Positions 1 through 8,477 of a stretch of DNA of 64,000 nt are shown here, piece by piece. The position numbers and the translations under genes were made by a program. The DNA comes from Methylophaga sp. 41_12_T18 (GTDB lineage: Bacteria; Pseudomonadota; Gammaproteobacteria; Nitrosococcales; Methylophagaceae). The notes beneath the pieces are model-generated. The model had not been told where the DNA came from, ran no database searches, and saw only the letters and a list, made by a program, of their open reading frames with translations. Location: NCBI GenBank assembly GCA_002163115.1, contig MAAI01000005.1, forward strand, positions 52,161 through 116,160. The letters run 5' to 3'. Position 1 is the stretch's first letter. Each line of letters starts with the position of its first letter.

Positions 1-530
1 ATGGCGAAATAACACTTTGCCATCGCGCGCGTTAAATATCGCTTTACTGTTGTTACTGATATTGCTAATTTCTCAGCCACTTCGGCGTGTTTTAAACCAT
101 CAAGTTGCACTAATAGAAAGGCATGCTTCACATCGTTAGGTAAGCCATCTAATAGCTGATCAATTTCATTTACCGTCTCAATAATGATCGCTTTGTCTTC
201 TTCAGAGGGTAAAACACTGTCAGGTAAATTCAGTAAAACATCGAGATATGCTCGCTCAATCTTTTCTCGGCGCCAATGATTAGATAAAACACGTTTAGCA
301 ATCGTAGATAAAAATGCTCTTGGTTCTTTAATAGTAATAGCTTCATCACGCGTTAATACCCGTAAAAAAGTATCTTGAACTAAATCTGCAGCACGATGAG
401 TACAACCTAATTTGCTATGCAACCAGCCCTTTAACCAACTGTTATGTTGTTGATAGAGCTGCTCCACTTGCTGTTGTAGCTGCTGCTGTTGTAGCTGCTG
501 CTGTTTTATCGCTGTTTTATTGGCAATCAT
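1..530 (-). CDS. FecI-type ECF sigma factor, 3' end cut by window edge
   Basis: The reading frame opens with ATG at 528-530 and stays open to base 1, giving about 176 residues without a stop, so the gene is truncated by the window. It resembles iron-starvation ECF sigma factors: region 2 shows AADLVQDTFLRVL and the FLSTIAKRVLSNHWRR stretch, and region 4 shows the helix-turn-helix HAEVAEKLAISVTTVKRYL. It is clearly paralogous to the second sigma factor at 14079-14597 (shared motifs SWLK, AADxxQDTF, NHWRR, PSEED). FecI factors direct RNA polymerase to TonB-dependent receptor genes when a receptor/FecR pair signals; the matching fecR should lie just outside the window. The N terminus is unusual, a glutamine-rich run (residues about 9-26) encoded by a short tandem repeat. 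A Fur box lies 27 bases upstream of the start. Confidence 0.85.
   Translation of the reverse strand, partial: MIANKTAIKQQQLQQQQLQQQVEQLYQQHNSWLKGWLHSKLGCTHRAADLVQDTFLRVLTRDEAITIKEPRAFLSTIAKRVLSNHWRREKIERAYLDVLLNLPDSVLPSEEDKAIIIETVNEIDQLLDGLPNDVKHAFLLVQLDGLKHAEVAEKLAISVTTVKRYLTRAMAKCYFA
471..505. repeat. 15-bp tandem repeat encoding poly-Gln in the sigma factor
   Basis: The unit CTGTTGTAGCTGCTG occurs twice without mismatch (471-485, 486-500) and begins a third time. On the minus strand it encodes the QQLQQ pattern of the sigma factor N terminus. The unit is a multiple of three, so copy-number change would alter the Gln run without a frameshift. Confidence 0.8.
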
Positions 531-556
531 GACAACTTAACCTATACAACTCAAAT

Positions 557-575
557 GATAATGATTCTCATTATC
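557..575. promoter_or_regulatory. Fur box between divergent sigma factor and polyferredoxin genes
   Basis: GATAATGATTCTCATTATC matches the 19-bp Fur consensus GATAATGATAATCATTATC at 17 of 19 positions and is an almost perfect inverted repeat. It lies 27 bases upstream of the sigma factor start (530) and 142 bases upstream of the gene starting at 717, so it most likely represses the sigma factor and possibly both genes when iron is plentiful. Confidence 0.9.
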
Positions 576-716
576 GCAAGTTACAGCAGTTACTGCAACA
601 GTTCATTACTATTAGTAAATTTCTTAACTATAAAACACACCAAGGCAAATGCTACTGATTCGCTTTTGAGTTAATATATACATCAACAATTCATACATTT
701 AACATCAAAAGATTTT

Positions 717-2165
717 ATGAAGCCATCAACAGCCCCCCGCATGAAAGCAGCGGTGATCAATGCCGATAAAATAATGCCCAACAAAAAAGGCCGCCCTTCT
801 TTGCTCGTCCAAGCAGAGGCGTTCATTGTCAAACATAGCAATAAATTAATTGTTGTTCATGCCATCATGTTTGTTGTCTTCCTGGCTTTATTATTCCTGC
901 CGTTGTTTTTATCTGAGCCCGCTGAAAATGCAACGCCACTCACCCACTTCACCGTGTTAGCAAATTATTTAATGTGGGGCTTGTGGTTCCCGCTGGTCTT
1001 TATCTCGGTTATTTTCAGTGGTCGTAGTTGGTGCGGCATTTTGTGTCCGATGGGCGCAGCATCTGAATGGGCTAATAAACGTGGTCCTCAGTGGCAAATA
1101 CCTGCTTGGATCCGCTGGGAAGGTACGCCTGTTGTGAGCTTTTTATTGATCACAATCTTGGGCCAAACCGTTGGTGTTCGAGACCACCCAGAAGCGATTG
1201 CTGAAGTATTTGGTGGCACCTTATTATTAGCTATTGTTATCGGTTATTTTTATGGCCGAAATAAACGGGCTTGGTGTCGCCATGTTTGCCCGATAGGTTT
1301 ATTACTTGGCGTTTACTCCCGACTTGGAGCCATTCAATTCAGACCTAAAAGAAAACGTGAAGGTGGTGATAGTTATACTGAAAAAGGTATCTGTCCCACG
1401 ATGATAGATATCTCTAGAAAAGAAGAGTCTCGCCACTGTATTGAGTGCTTTCGCTGTGTGAAACCCAAAGCCAAGGGCGGGCTTGAATTAGCGTTAAGAG
1501 TGCCTGGCGATGAGATTGAAAACATTCGTGACCATAACCCCAATATGGCTGAAATTTGGTTCTTATTTCTGGGTACTGGTGCAGCGCTTGGCGGTTTCTT
1601 ATGGTTAGTGCTGCCTTATTATCAAACCTTGCGTCAGCAAGTGGGCGAATGGTTTATTAACCATGAATGGTATTGGATAGCGCAATCAGGCCCTAGTTGG
1701 TTGATGAGTGTGCACCCTGAACGTCGTGAAGTCTTTTTCTGGCTCGACTTTTTTATGATTGTCGGCACCATGTTGGCCTGTGCCATTGTTATCACTGGCG
1801 TGCTTTACCTAACTACCCAAATTGCAGCATGGTTATCAGGCAAAGTAGGTGGTGATAGAACGAAAAAGCTTCGCTTCACCGAGCTAGGTTATCAATATGC
1901 ACCAGTGGCAATGGTCTCGCTTATATTAGGGCTCGGTGCTGAGTTATTCGCTCCACTGACATTACTAGGCTTAGAAAGCGAATCGATCGCCTATGTTAAA
2001 GCTTCATTATTTATTCCAGCCATCATCTGGAGCATCTTTCTCGGCGACCGGATCTTAAAACGACAAGGGCTGAAAACATCGGTTCGGTGGATTCCCTTAC
2101 TACCGGGTGTTATCGGTAGCGTTTTTGTCGCATTTGCTTGGTGGCCAGCCTTGTTCTCAGGCTAA
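717..2165 (+). CDS. NapH/CcoG-like membrane polyferredoxin, FtrD-type iron uptake component
   Basis: A 482-residue integral membrane protein with about six hydrophobic segments (first near residues 43-65, a second near 84-100, more between 140-180 and in the last 200 residues). Two Cys-x3-Cys-Pro motifs are visible (C106/C110 in WCGILCP and C187/C191 in WCRHVCP). A ferredoxin-like cluster motif CIECFRC (C241, C244, C247) follows, with another Cys at 226. This is the architecture of the NapH/NosR/CcoG electron-transfer family. The next gene encodes a P19-type periplasmic iron protein, so the best match is FtrD of FtrABCD-type iron transporters, where the polyferredoxin is thought to handle electrons during iron transfer. 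The FtrB cupredoxin and FtrC/Ftr1 permease are absent here. No strong ribosome site precedes the ATG; an in-frame ATG at 741 is an alternative start. Confidence 0.75.
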   Translation: MKPSTAPRMKAAVINADKIMPNKKGRPSLLVQAEAFIVKHSNKLIVVHAIMFVVFLALLFLPLFLSEPAENATPLTHFTVLANYLMWGLWFPLVFISVIFSGRSWCGILCPMGAASEWANKRGPQWQIPAWIRWEGTPVVSFLLITILGQTVGVRDHPEAIAEVFGGTLLLAIVIGYFYGRNKRAWCRHVCPIGLLLGVYSRLGAIQFRPKRKREGGDSYTEKGICPTMIDISRKEESRHCIECFRCVKPKAKGGLELALRVPGDEIENIRDHNPNMAEIWFLFLGTGAALGGFLWLVLPYYQTLRQQVGEWFINHEWYWIAQSGPSWLMSVHPERREVFFWLDFFMIVGTMLACAIVITGVLYLTTQIAAWLSGKVGGDRTKKLRFTELGYQYAPVAMVSLILGLGAELFAPLTLLGLESESIAYVKASLFIPAIIWSIFLGDRILKRQGLKTSVRWIPLLPGVIGSVFVAFAWWPALFSG

Positions 2166-2214
2166 CTAGCACCAGCTTATCTACTTTGCTTAACTAGCTA
2201 ACTTCCGTATACTT

Positions 2215-2233
2215 GAGAATGATTATCATTTAA
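2215..2233. promoter_or_regulatory. Fur box upstream of the P19-like gene
   Basis: GAGAATGATTATCATTTAA matches the 19-bp Fur consensus at 14-15 positions, with an intact GATTATCATT core. It ends 28 bases before the ATG of the P19-like gene, which places it over the promoter. The P19-like gene therefore has its own iron-responsive start besides any read-through from the polyferredoxin gene. Confidence 0.85.
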
Positions 2234-2261
2234 GACTTATTTATATTCAACAGGGACCTCT

Positions 2262-2789
2262 ATGAAATATCTAAAACTAGGCTTACTGTCTGCCTTCAGT
2301 TCACTACTACCTACGATGGTCAGTGCTGCTGACGTGGAAATTGGCACCGTAGAACAAGCAGGCATGGAAATTGTCGCCGTTTACATTCAACCAGTAACCA
2401 TGGCACCGATGTTACCCGGTGGTTCAAACGAAGCTGATATTCACTTAGAAGCTGATATTCATGCTCTAAAAGATAATCAACACGGTTTTTCTGAAGGTGA
2501 TTGGGTTCCTTATTTAGGCATTGCTTACACCATCAATAAAGTAGGTTCAGATTGGTCAACTACCGGTTCATTTATGCCTATGGTTGCCTCTGATGGCCCG
2601 CACTATGCTAGAAACATCAAACTAGATGGTGCTGGCAAATACACCTTACGTTATAACATTTCACCACCACCATTTAATGGTTTATACCGCCACACCGATA
2701 AAGAAACTGGCGTGGTTGATTGGTGGCAGCCCTTTGATCTTGAGTGGAACTTCACCTATGTTGGCATAGGTAAAAAAGGCGGTTACTAA
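2262..2789 (+). CDS. P19/Tp34-family periplasmic iron-binding protein
   Basis: 175 residues with a cleavable signal peptide (residues 1-22, cleavage probably after MVSA), so the mature protein is periplasmic. The body resembles the P19/FtrA/FetP family (Fe2+ transport protein family, Pfam PF10634): a beta-rich domain starting MEIVAVYIQP, a Met-rich loop MAPMLPG, and a His/acid-rich segment ADIHLEADIHALKDNQHG that includes likely metal ligands. Family members bind Fe and Cu in the periplasm and work with an Ftr1-type permease. A good ribosome site (AGGGA) lies six bases before the ATG, and a Fur box sits just upstream. The partner polyferredoxin gene is immediately upstream on the same strand; the permease is not in this window. 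Confidence 0.85.
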   Translation: MKYLKLGLLSAFSSLLPTMVSAADVEIGTVEQAGMEIVAVYIQPVTMAPMLPGGSNEADIHLEADIHALKDNQHGFSEGDWVPYLGIAYTINKVGSDWSTTGSFMPMVASDGPHYARNIKLDGAGKYTLRYNISPPPFNGLYRHTDKETGVVDWWQPFDLEWNFTYVGIGKKGGY

Positions 2790-2808
2790 GCTCCTTTAAT
2801 AAGTTGAA

Positions 2809-2840
2809 AATCCTTCCCTATTTCAATTTAGGGAAGGATT
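2809..2840. terminator. Terminator-like hairpin between converging P19-like and MCP genes
   Basis: Perfect 12-bp inverted repeat AATCCTTCCCTA / TAGGGAAGGATT with an 8-base loop, immediately after the P19-like stop and touching the stop codon of the opposing chemoreceptor gene. The flanking T tracts are weak on both sides, so termination efficiency is uncertain; position and stem strength argue for a shared bidirectional terminator. Confidence 0.65.
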
Positions 2841-4461
2841 AAACTTTAAACCTAGCCACAATCGCATTTAGATTATTCGATAAACTGCGAATATCACTGG
2901 TTAGTTGTTCACTGGCTTCAGCCACCGAACTGGCCGAGACAGCTTGGTCATTCAACTCAGATAAGCTGTGACTCACCTCAGCTGACACTTTTGTTTGCTC
3001 TTCCGTTGCCAGCGCCGTTTTAATAGATAACTCATTAACGCGTACAAATGAATCTTGTAACGACTGAAAAACTTGGTTTGCTTCTGTAAACGTTTCAGCC
3101 GTCACATTGGCATTTTTACGACCGCTCTCGATCGCAGCAGCAGATTCATTTACTCTCAACTTCAGCTGATCAATCATCGTTTGAATATCATTGGTACTGT
3201 CTTGAGTACGCGTCGCCAAAGTACGTACTTCATCAGCTACAACGGCAAAGCCTCGACCATGTTCACCTGCCCTAGCGGCTTCAATAGCGGCATTTAAAGC
3301 CAGTAAGTTAGTTTGCTCGGCTACACTGCGGATAACATCTAATACCGATGAAATACTCTCAGAGCTCTTTTGCAACTCAGCTGAACTATCAATAGCTACA
3401 CTCATATCATTGGAAAACAGTTCGATGCACTGAGTTGATTTTTGTACAACCTCTAAGCCGCTATTAATTAAACCATTCGACTGTTCAGCCTCTTGTGCCG
3501 TTACCGTTGCACCTGTCGACATTTCCTCACTAGATACACTCATTTCATGTACGGCACTGACAATCGTATCGGAAGCACCGTTTAAGGTATCTGTTATCGA
3601 TTTAGTTTTTTCGGCTGAATCGGACAAGGTTATTGTCAGCTGTTCTAATTTTGCCGACTCCTCTAATACATTAGAGATCAGCCGCTGAAGTGCTTCAATA
3701 AAGTTATTAAACTCAGTCGCTAGGTCACTGAACTCATCCTTGGTGGCACTGGTCAGCCGCTTAGTTAAATCACCATCGCCGTCAGCAATTTGTTTTATAT
3801 TGTTAGTTAACTCATTCACTTGTTCGCTCAATACTTTGGGAACGGTATAACTAAACCAAGCAGCTAAGCCTAGACTAACCAACAACACCAGTAATGACAG
3901 CATGATAAATTTTGAAATTGTCTGTTCTACTTGCACGAGAGATTGCTCTGCTTGCTGTTCAGTAGCTAGACCAGCAGCATCTAATATATCTCTCAGCTGT
4001 TCGAATTTAGTATTTGAGTCAGCTGTTAACGCATCAAACATTGTAAATTGATGACTGTCTTGAGCTGCTACCAGCTGATTTGAGGACTGCAACCATTGTT
4101 GAAAATGCAGATCAAATGTTTCAAATTTAGCGACTAAATCTGGATAGTGTGAAAGTTTATTTCGGTACTCAGCAAACCGTTCTTTAACTTGCTGTGCATT
4201 ATCCTGACGATCTTGTTCTTGCTGTACAGAAGAACCTGCAGTAACAAGATTAATTTCTGCCAGTTTTGCTTGATAGAGGTCACGATCAGCATTCAATACC
4301 AGTGAAATAGCTTTTTCAAAAACATCTGTTTGCTCATCTAAAGCAGACTTCTGCAAAGATAATAAATGTGAAAATATAACAACAGTGATAATTAATACTA
4401 TCGCTAACAACAAGATAGGCAGCGAACTTTTTGCACGGATACCGCTAAATTTCATCGTCAT
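2839..4461 (-). CDS. Methyl-accepting chemotaxis protein
   Basis: About 540 residues from the ATG at 4461, preceded by GGGAGTATAGG; an ATG six bases further in is an alternative, and an upstream in-frame extension to 4545 lacks a ribosome site. Transmembrane segment 1 is at about residues 14-34, a helical periplasmic region of about 150 residues follows ([16 protein letters not shown] is typical of helical-bundle sensors), transmembrane segment 2 is at about 185-206, then a HAMP domain. The cytoplasmic signalling domain carries the invariant hairpin [19 protein letters not shown] and [15 protein letters not shown]. It senses a periplasmic signal and controls CheA. It has no strong terminal CheR-docking pentapeptide. 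It lies among iron-uptake genes, which suggests but does not prove a role in taxis related to iron or redox. Confidence 0.9.
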   Translation of the reverse strand: MTMKFSGIRAKSSLPILLLAIVLIITVVIFSHLLSLQKSALDEQTDVFEKAISLVLNADRDLYQAKLAEINLVTAGSSVQQEQDRQDNAQQVKERFAEYRNKLSHYPDLVAKFETFDLHFQQWLQSSNQLVAAQDSHQFTMFDALTADSNTKFEQLRDILDAAGLATEQQAEQSLVQVEQTISKFIMLSLLVLLVSLGLAAWFSYTVPKVLSEQVNELTNNIKQIADGDGDLTKRLTSATKDEFSDLATEFNNFIEALQRLISNVLEESAKLEQLTITLSDSAEKTKSITDTLNGASDTIVSAVHEMSVSSEEMSTGATVTAQEAEQSNGLINSGLEVVQKSTQCIELFSNDMSVAIDSSAELQKSSESISSVLDVIRSVAEQTNLLALNAAIEAARAGEHGRGFAVVADEVRTLATRTQDSTNDIQTMIDQLKLRVNESAAAIESGRKNANVTAETFTEANQVFQSLQDSFVRVNELSIKTALATEEQTKVSAEVSHSLSELNDQAVSASSVAEASEQLTSDIRSLSNNLNAIVARFKV

Positions 4462-4624
4462 CCTATACTCCCATAATATAAATCGGACTGAACAATACTT
4501 GGCTGGTCTAGGTCTTTGATTTAAATGTTGGTGGCTAATAAGCACATAACACTATGCTTTTGACAATTAGATATTAATTAAATGGTATGCCTGATAGTGA
4601 TTTAGAACAAGTCATTAAAATAAG

Positions 4625-5677
4625 TTATTGATCTATTGGGAATAACATTGCTGAATGGTCATTCACTGTTACCAAGACCTTACTCGCCATTGGGATGTTA
4701 TTTAACGAAGCTTGATTAACCATCAACTTCAGTTTGCCAACGACAATCTTATAAGTGCGATGCTCACCATTGAATACTTGCTCAGTTACCTTGCCTTGCG
4801 CAGAATCGCTGACTTCAATACTCAACTGGTTAGGACGAATAAACTGGCGTACAGAGCAACCTATAGACAAGTTATGTGGCTCTGTTGAACGAATCTCACC
4901 TAACTCAGCAGACAAGGTCCGGTACTCATCGATCACTTCTACATCTAACCAATTACCATCGCCCATTGATTCAGCTAAAGCTGTTGATTCGGGTTGATAA
5001 TATAAAGTTTCAGCGGTACCCGTTTGGACGATTTGTCCCTGCTCCATGAATGCCAACTTATCGGCAAAGGCAAAAGCCTCTTCTTTGCTATGCGTAACAA
5101 ATAGAGCGGCAACACCCTGCTGTTTTAAAATATGACGAATATCCGTCATCAGCTGTTGGCGTAAGTGGAAATCAACATTAGAAAAGGGTTCATCTAATAA
5201 CAGTACTTTAGGCTGCATCGCTAATGCTCGTGCAATGGCAACGCGTTGTTGTTGGCCGCCTGATAGTTCATGTGGGAAAGCAGACTGATAACCTTCCATT
5301 TTGACAAGCTTAAGTAGTGCCGCTGCTGATGACACGGCCTGTTGTTTATCTTTTATGCCAAAGCAAATATTGTCTTGCACCGACAGGTGTGGAAACAAAG
5401 CATAATCTTGAAAGATAATGCCCATGCCTCTTTTATCAGGCGAAATAACAACTTCAGTGGTTGAAACACATTGGCCAGCCAATGAAATTGAACCATGTGT
5501 CAGTGGCAAAATGCCTGCAATGGCTTTTAATACTGTTGTCTTACCCGAACCACTTTGACCTAACAGACATAAAATCTCATTGCTTTTTATTTCTAACGAT
5601 AATTTGTTCAGTACTTTTTTGGCATCGTACTGTATTGAGATTTCATCAACAGTTAACGCGCTTACTGTCTTAGTCAT
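4625..5677 (-). CDS. fbpC: Fe(III) ABC transporter ATP-binding protein
   Basis: 350-residue nucleotide-binding subunit of a ferric iron importer. Walker A GQSGSGKTT is at residues 40-48, Q-loop FQDYALFPH near 89-97, signature LSGGQQQR at 138-145, Walker B VLLLDEPFSNVD from 158, and the switch His in FVTHSKEEA. The C-terminal 90 or so residues form a TOBE-like regulatory domain, as in FbpC/PotA-type ATPases. It is the last gene of the order binding protein-permease-ATPase; its start overlaps the permease stop by eight bases, which indicates translational coupling. CysA- or PotA-type activity is less likely given the partners. Confidence 0.88.
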   Translation of the reverse strand: MTKTVSALTVDEISIQYDAKKVLNKLSLEIKSNEILCLLGQSGSGKTTVLKAIAGILPLTHGSISLAGQCVSTTEVVISPDKRGMGIIFQDYALFPHLSVQDNICFGIKDKQQAVSSAAALLKLVKMEGYQSAFPHELSGGQQQRVAIARALAMQPKVLLLDEPFSNVDFHLRQQLMTDIRHILKQQGVAALFVTHSKEEAFAFADKLAFMEQGQIVQTGTAETLYYQPESTALAESMGDGNWLDVEVIDEYRTLSAELGEIRSTEPHNLSIGCSVRQFIRPNQLSIEVSDSAQGKVTEQVFNGEHRTYKIVVGKLKLMVNQASLNNIPMASKVLVTVNDHSAMLFPIDQ

Positions 5678-7301
5678 GTGTCACATTACCTGTTTGTGTC
5701 AGTCTTATCACCGGATATAAGCCCGCTAATATAATCAAAATTGCCGCTATCGCTGCTTGCTCTAACTGCTCATCAGATACAAACTGATAAACATAAGTTG
5801 CTAAGGTATCAAAGTTAAAAGGACGTAGTAATAATGCCGCAGGCAGCTCTTTCATACATTCAATGAATACCAGCAACAAGGCAGTAAATATACCCTTTTT
5901 AAGTAACGGAATATGCACCAAAAACAAGGTCTGTAAATTGGTCTTACCCAATGTTTTCGACGCAATATCTAAAGAAGGACTAATATTCAAAAAGCTAGAT
6001 TCAATCGTACCATTTGCTACTGCCTGAAACCGCACTACAAATGCAAAAATCAACGCAAATACCGTTCCCGATAAAAACAGTCCTGGTGCTTGATAGCCCA
6101 AACTGACTAGCCAGTCATTAACACCCACTTCAAACATCGTCATCGGTATCAACACAGCGATCGCCAGCACAGTACTGGGTAGAATATAACTGGTTGTACT
6201 AGCTCGTAATGGTAGCCGTGCACTGCGTGTGGTTGAAAGGCGCGCCGTATAGATAAAAATGATGGCAAAAATCGTAGTTATAACGGCAGCTATTAATGCT
6301 AACCATATACTTTGAAACAAGACTTGCCATAACTGTTCGCTCCAACCAGAAGCAAAGTAATGGATAGCATAATCAACCAACACCATGGCTGGCACGATAA
6401 ATCCTGCCAACAATAGTAAGACACACCAACTCACCGCTATCGTGCTATGCAGTTTATTCAGTTTAAAACGATTTATTTGGCCCGACGTTTTATGATAAAA
6501 GCGTTGTCGTCCTCGTTGCCAACGTTCAATGGCCAGTAGTCCTACTACCCCAACTAACATTAACATTGAGATCTTAGCTGCCGCTGACAATGAGCCATGG
6601 CCAAGCCAGCTATCATAGACCGCTGTCGTTAAGGTATTAACAGCAAAATAGTGAACAGTAGCAAAGTCACCTAAAGCTTCAGCACCAATAAAAATCAATC
6701 CCATAATTATCGCCGGCCGACACAAAGGTAGCGATACCAACCGAAAACTCTGCCACGATGATTTGCCTAAGGTGCGACTTACTTGGAATAAATGGGCACC
6801 CTGCTCAAGGAAAGCAGTACGGGCAATAAGATAAAGGTATGGATATAAAACCAGCGCCAACATAATCGATGCGCCGTAGATATTACGTACTTCAAAAAAC
6901 CAGTATTCCCCTATCGGGGTATTAGCTTGAAAGACACTGCGTAGTAAACGCTGTACTGGCCCAGAGAAATCCAGTAAGTCGGTATAGATATAAGCAACAA
7001 CGTAAGCCGGCATCGCTAGTGGCAGCATCAATAACCATTGAAATTTCTTGCGCCAACGAAAGTCGCACATCGCAATCAGCCATGCACTAGGCAGTGCAAA
7101 TATCGCTGAAAAGAATAACACCAATGCCACAAGCATCAGTGTATTGATCACATAGTCCGTTAAAACGGTCGCCCAAAGGTGCTCAAATAAAACAGTATCG
7201 GCAGAAAAACTTTGCATTAGCAAAGCTAATACAGGTAAAACTAAAGCTGCCGATACTGTCCATGAAAGTAGCACCCACTTCTTGGGGCTAGTTGTTTGCA
7301 T
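5670..7301 (-). CDS. fbpB: Fe(III) ABC transporter permease (fused two-half type)
   Basis: 543-residue polytopic inner-membrane protein with about 12 hydrophobic segments arranged as two homologous permease halves, the known architecture of FbpB/SfuB ferric iron permeases (typically 500-560 residues). EAA-type cytoplasmic loops that dock on the ATPase are visible in the first half (ASRTLGKSSWQSFRLVSLPL-like region near residue 180) and in the second (SKTLGKTNLQTLFLVHIPLL near residue 450). It lies between the binding protein (24 bases upstream) and the ATPase (8-base overlap). The transported substrate, Fe3+ handed over by the periplasmic binding protein, is inferred from those neighbours. 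Confidence 0.88.
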   Translation of the reverse strand: MQTTSPKKWVLLSWTVSAALVLPVLALLMQSFSADTVLFEHLWATVLTDYVINTLMLVALVLFFSAIFALPSAWLIAMCDFRWRKKFQWLLMLPLAMPAYVVAYIYTDLLDFSGPVQRLLRSVFQANTPIGEYWFFEVRNIYGASIMLALVLYPYLYLIARTAFLEQGAHLFQVSRTLGKSSWQSFRLVSLPLCRPAIIMGLIFIGAEALGDFATVHYFAVNTLTTAVYDSWLGHGSLSAAAKISMLMLVGVVGLLAIERWQRGRQRFYHKTSGQINRFKLNKLHSTIAVSWCVLLLLAGFIVPAMVLVDYAIHYFASGWSEQLWQVLFQSIWLALIAAVITTIFAIIFIYTARLSTTRSARLPLRASTTSYILPSTVLAIAVLIPMTMFEVGVNDWLVSLGYQAPGLFLSGTVFALIFAFVVRFQAVANGTIESSFLNISPSLDIASKTLGKTNLQTLFLVHIPLLKKGIFTALLLVFIECMKELPAALLLRPFNFDTLATYVYQFVSDEQLEQAAIAAILIILAGLYPVIRLTQTGNVTHD

Positions 7302-7325
7302 TTATACGTGATCTCGAAATCCTAT

Positions 7326-8339
7326 TTAGAGATCGAATTTTACTTCATCTAACAACATATAGGCAGCGGTCTGATGTTTAACCACTGTCGTTAGCGGTAG
7401 GATATCCGCTTTATAGTCACCCCATGATTGCACAATTTCTGATGGTGTAACCGTTGAGTTAACAGGATATTCCATATTCAAAGATGCATATAAAGACTGT
7501 GCTTTAGCACTACTTAAATAGTTCATAAGTTTAACTGCATTGCCTTTGTTTGGCGCATATTTGGCCATAACAACACCTGAGATATTGATATGAGCACCAC
7601 GATCAGCTTGGTTAGGGAAGATAATATTTACCGCATCAGCCCATGGCTTTTGTGCTTCATCCATTAACATCTTGCCATAGTAATAGCTGTTACCAAGAGA
7701 CACATCGCATACGCCTTCTTTAATCGCTTTTACTTGAGCACGATCATTACCTTGTGGCTTACGCGCTAAGTTGTCTTTCACTTTCAACAACCATGCTTTA
7801 GTTTCCGCTTTGCCATGATGAGCAATCATCGAAGCAACTAAAGAAATATTGTATGGGTGCTTACCACTACGTACACAAATTTTGCCTTTGAATTCATCAG
7901 ACGCTAAGTCTTCGTAGCTCAACTGACCTGCATTTTTCACTCGGTCTTTTGAAGCATAGATAACACGTGCACGTGTTGTCAGTGCATACCAATGCGATTT
8001 ATTGTCACGGTATTGCGCTGGAATATTGCTCTCTAAAGTATCACTCGATACTTTTTGAGTTAACCCTTTTTCAGTCAACTCTAATAAGCGATTAAAATCA
8101 GAGGTTAATACTAAATCGGCAGGGCTATACTTACCTTCACGCTGTAGCTTTTCAGCAATACCAGATTTGGCATAAATGATATTAACTTCGATACCGGTTT
8201 CTTTAGTAAATTGTGCTGCAATAGGGTCAATCAAGAACGGTTGACGGTAAGAATAAATATTAACTTCTTCAGTAGCCCACGCATTTGCAATTGGCAACAA
8301 CAAAAGCACAATTAAGCACTTCAATAATCCATGTTTCAT
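7326..8339 (-). CDS. fbpA: Periplasmic Fe(III)-binding protein
   Basis: 337 residues from the ATG at 8339, preceded by GGTGAG seven bases upstream; an in-frame GTG at 8351 is less likely because it lies inside that ribosome site. A signal peptide (MKHGLLKCLIVLLLLPIANAWA) is cleaved before TEEVNIYSYRQP. The fold is the type-2 periplasmic binding protein of the FbpA/FutA family. The block GNSYYYGKM contains the tandem tyrosines that coordinate ferric iron in family members, and YSYRQ near the N terminus is also conserved. It feeds the permease and ATPase encoded directly downstream. A Fur box 44-62 bases upstream shows iron repression of the whole fbpABC unit. Confidence 0.92.
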   Translation of the reverse strand: MKHGLLKCLIVLLLLPIANAWATEEVNIYSYRQPFLIDPIAAQFTKETGIEVNIIYAKSGIAEKLQREGKYSPADLVLTSDFNRLLELTEKGLTQKVSSDTLESNIPAQYRDNKSHWYALTTRARVIYASKDRVKNAGQLSYEDLASDEFKGKICVRSGKHPYNISLVASMIAHHGKAETKAWLLKVKDNLARKPQGNDRAQVKAIKEGVCDVSLGNSYYYGKMLMDEAQKPWADAVNIIFPNQADRGAHINISGVVMAKYAPNKGNAVKLMNYLSSAKAQSLYASLNMEYPVNSTVTPSEIVQSWGDYKADILPLTTVVKHQTAAYMLLDEVKFDL

Positions 8340-8382
8340 GTAGCAACTCACCTTATATTTAACTATTAGAATCTATCTAAAT

Positions 8383-8401
8383 AAGAACGATTATCATTAT
8401 A
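8383..8401. promoter_or_regulatory. Fur box upstream of fbpABC
   Basis: On the minus strand the site reads TATAATGATAATCGTTCTT, matching the 19-bp Fur consensus at 14 positions with an intact ATAATGATAATC core. It sits 44-62 bases upstream of the fbpA ATG and downstream of the oxidase gene, so fbpABC has its own iron-controlled promoter. Confidence 0.85.
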
Positions 8402-8477
8402 AAGCTTAGTATTGGTGATTAACAGCCTTTAACAGCAATTTACATAGATTAAGTGAGTAGTTAATCGGCCCTTTTAT

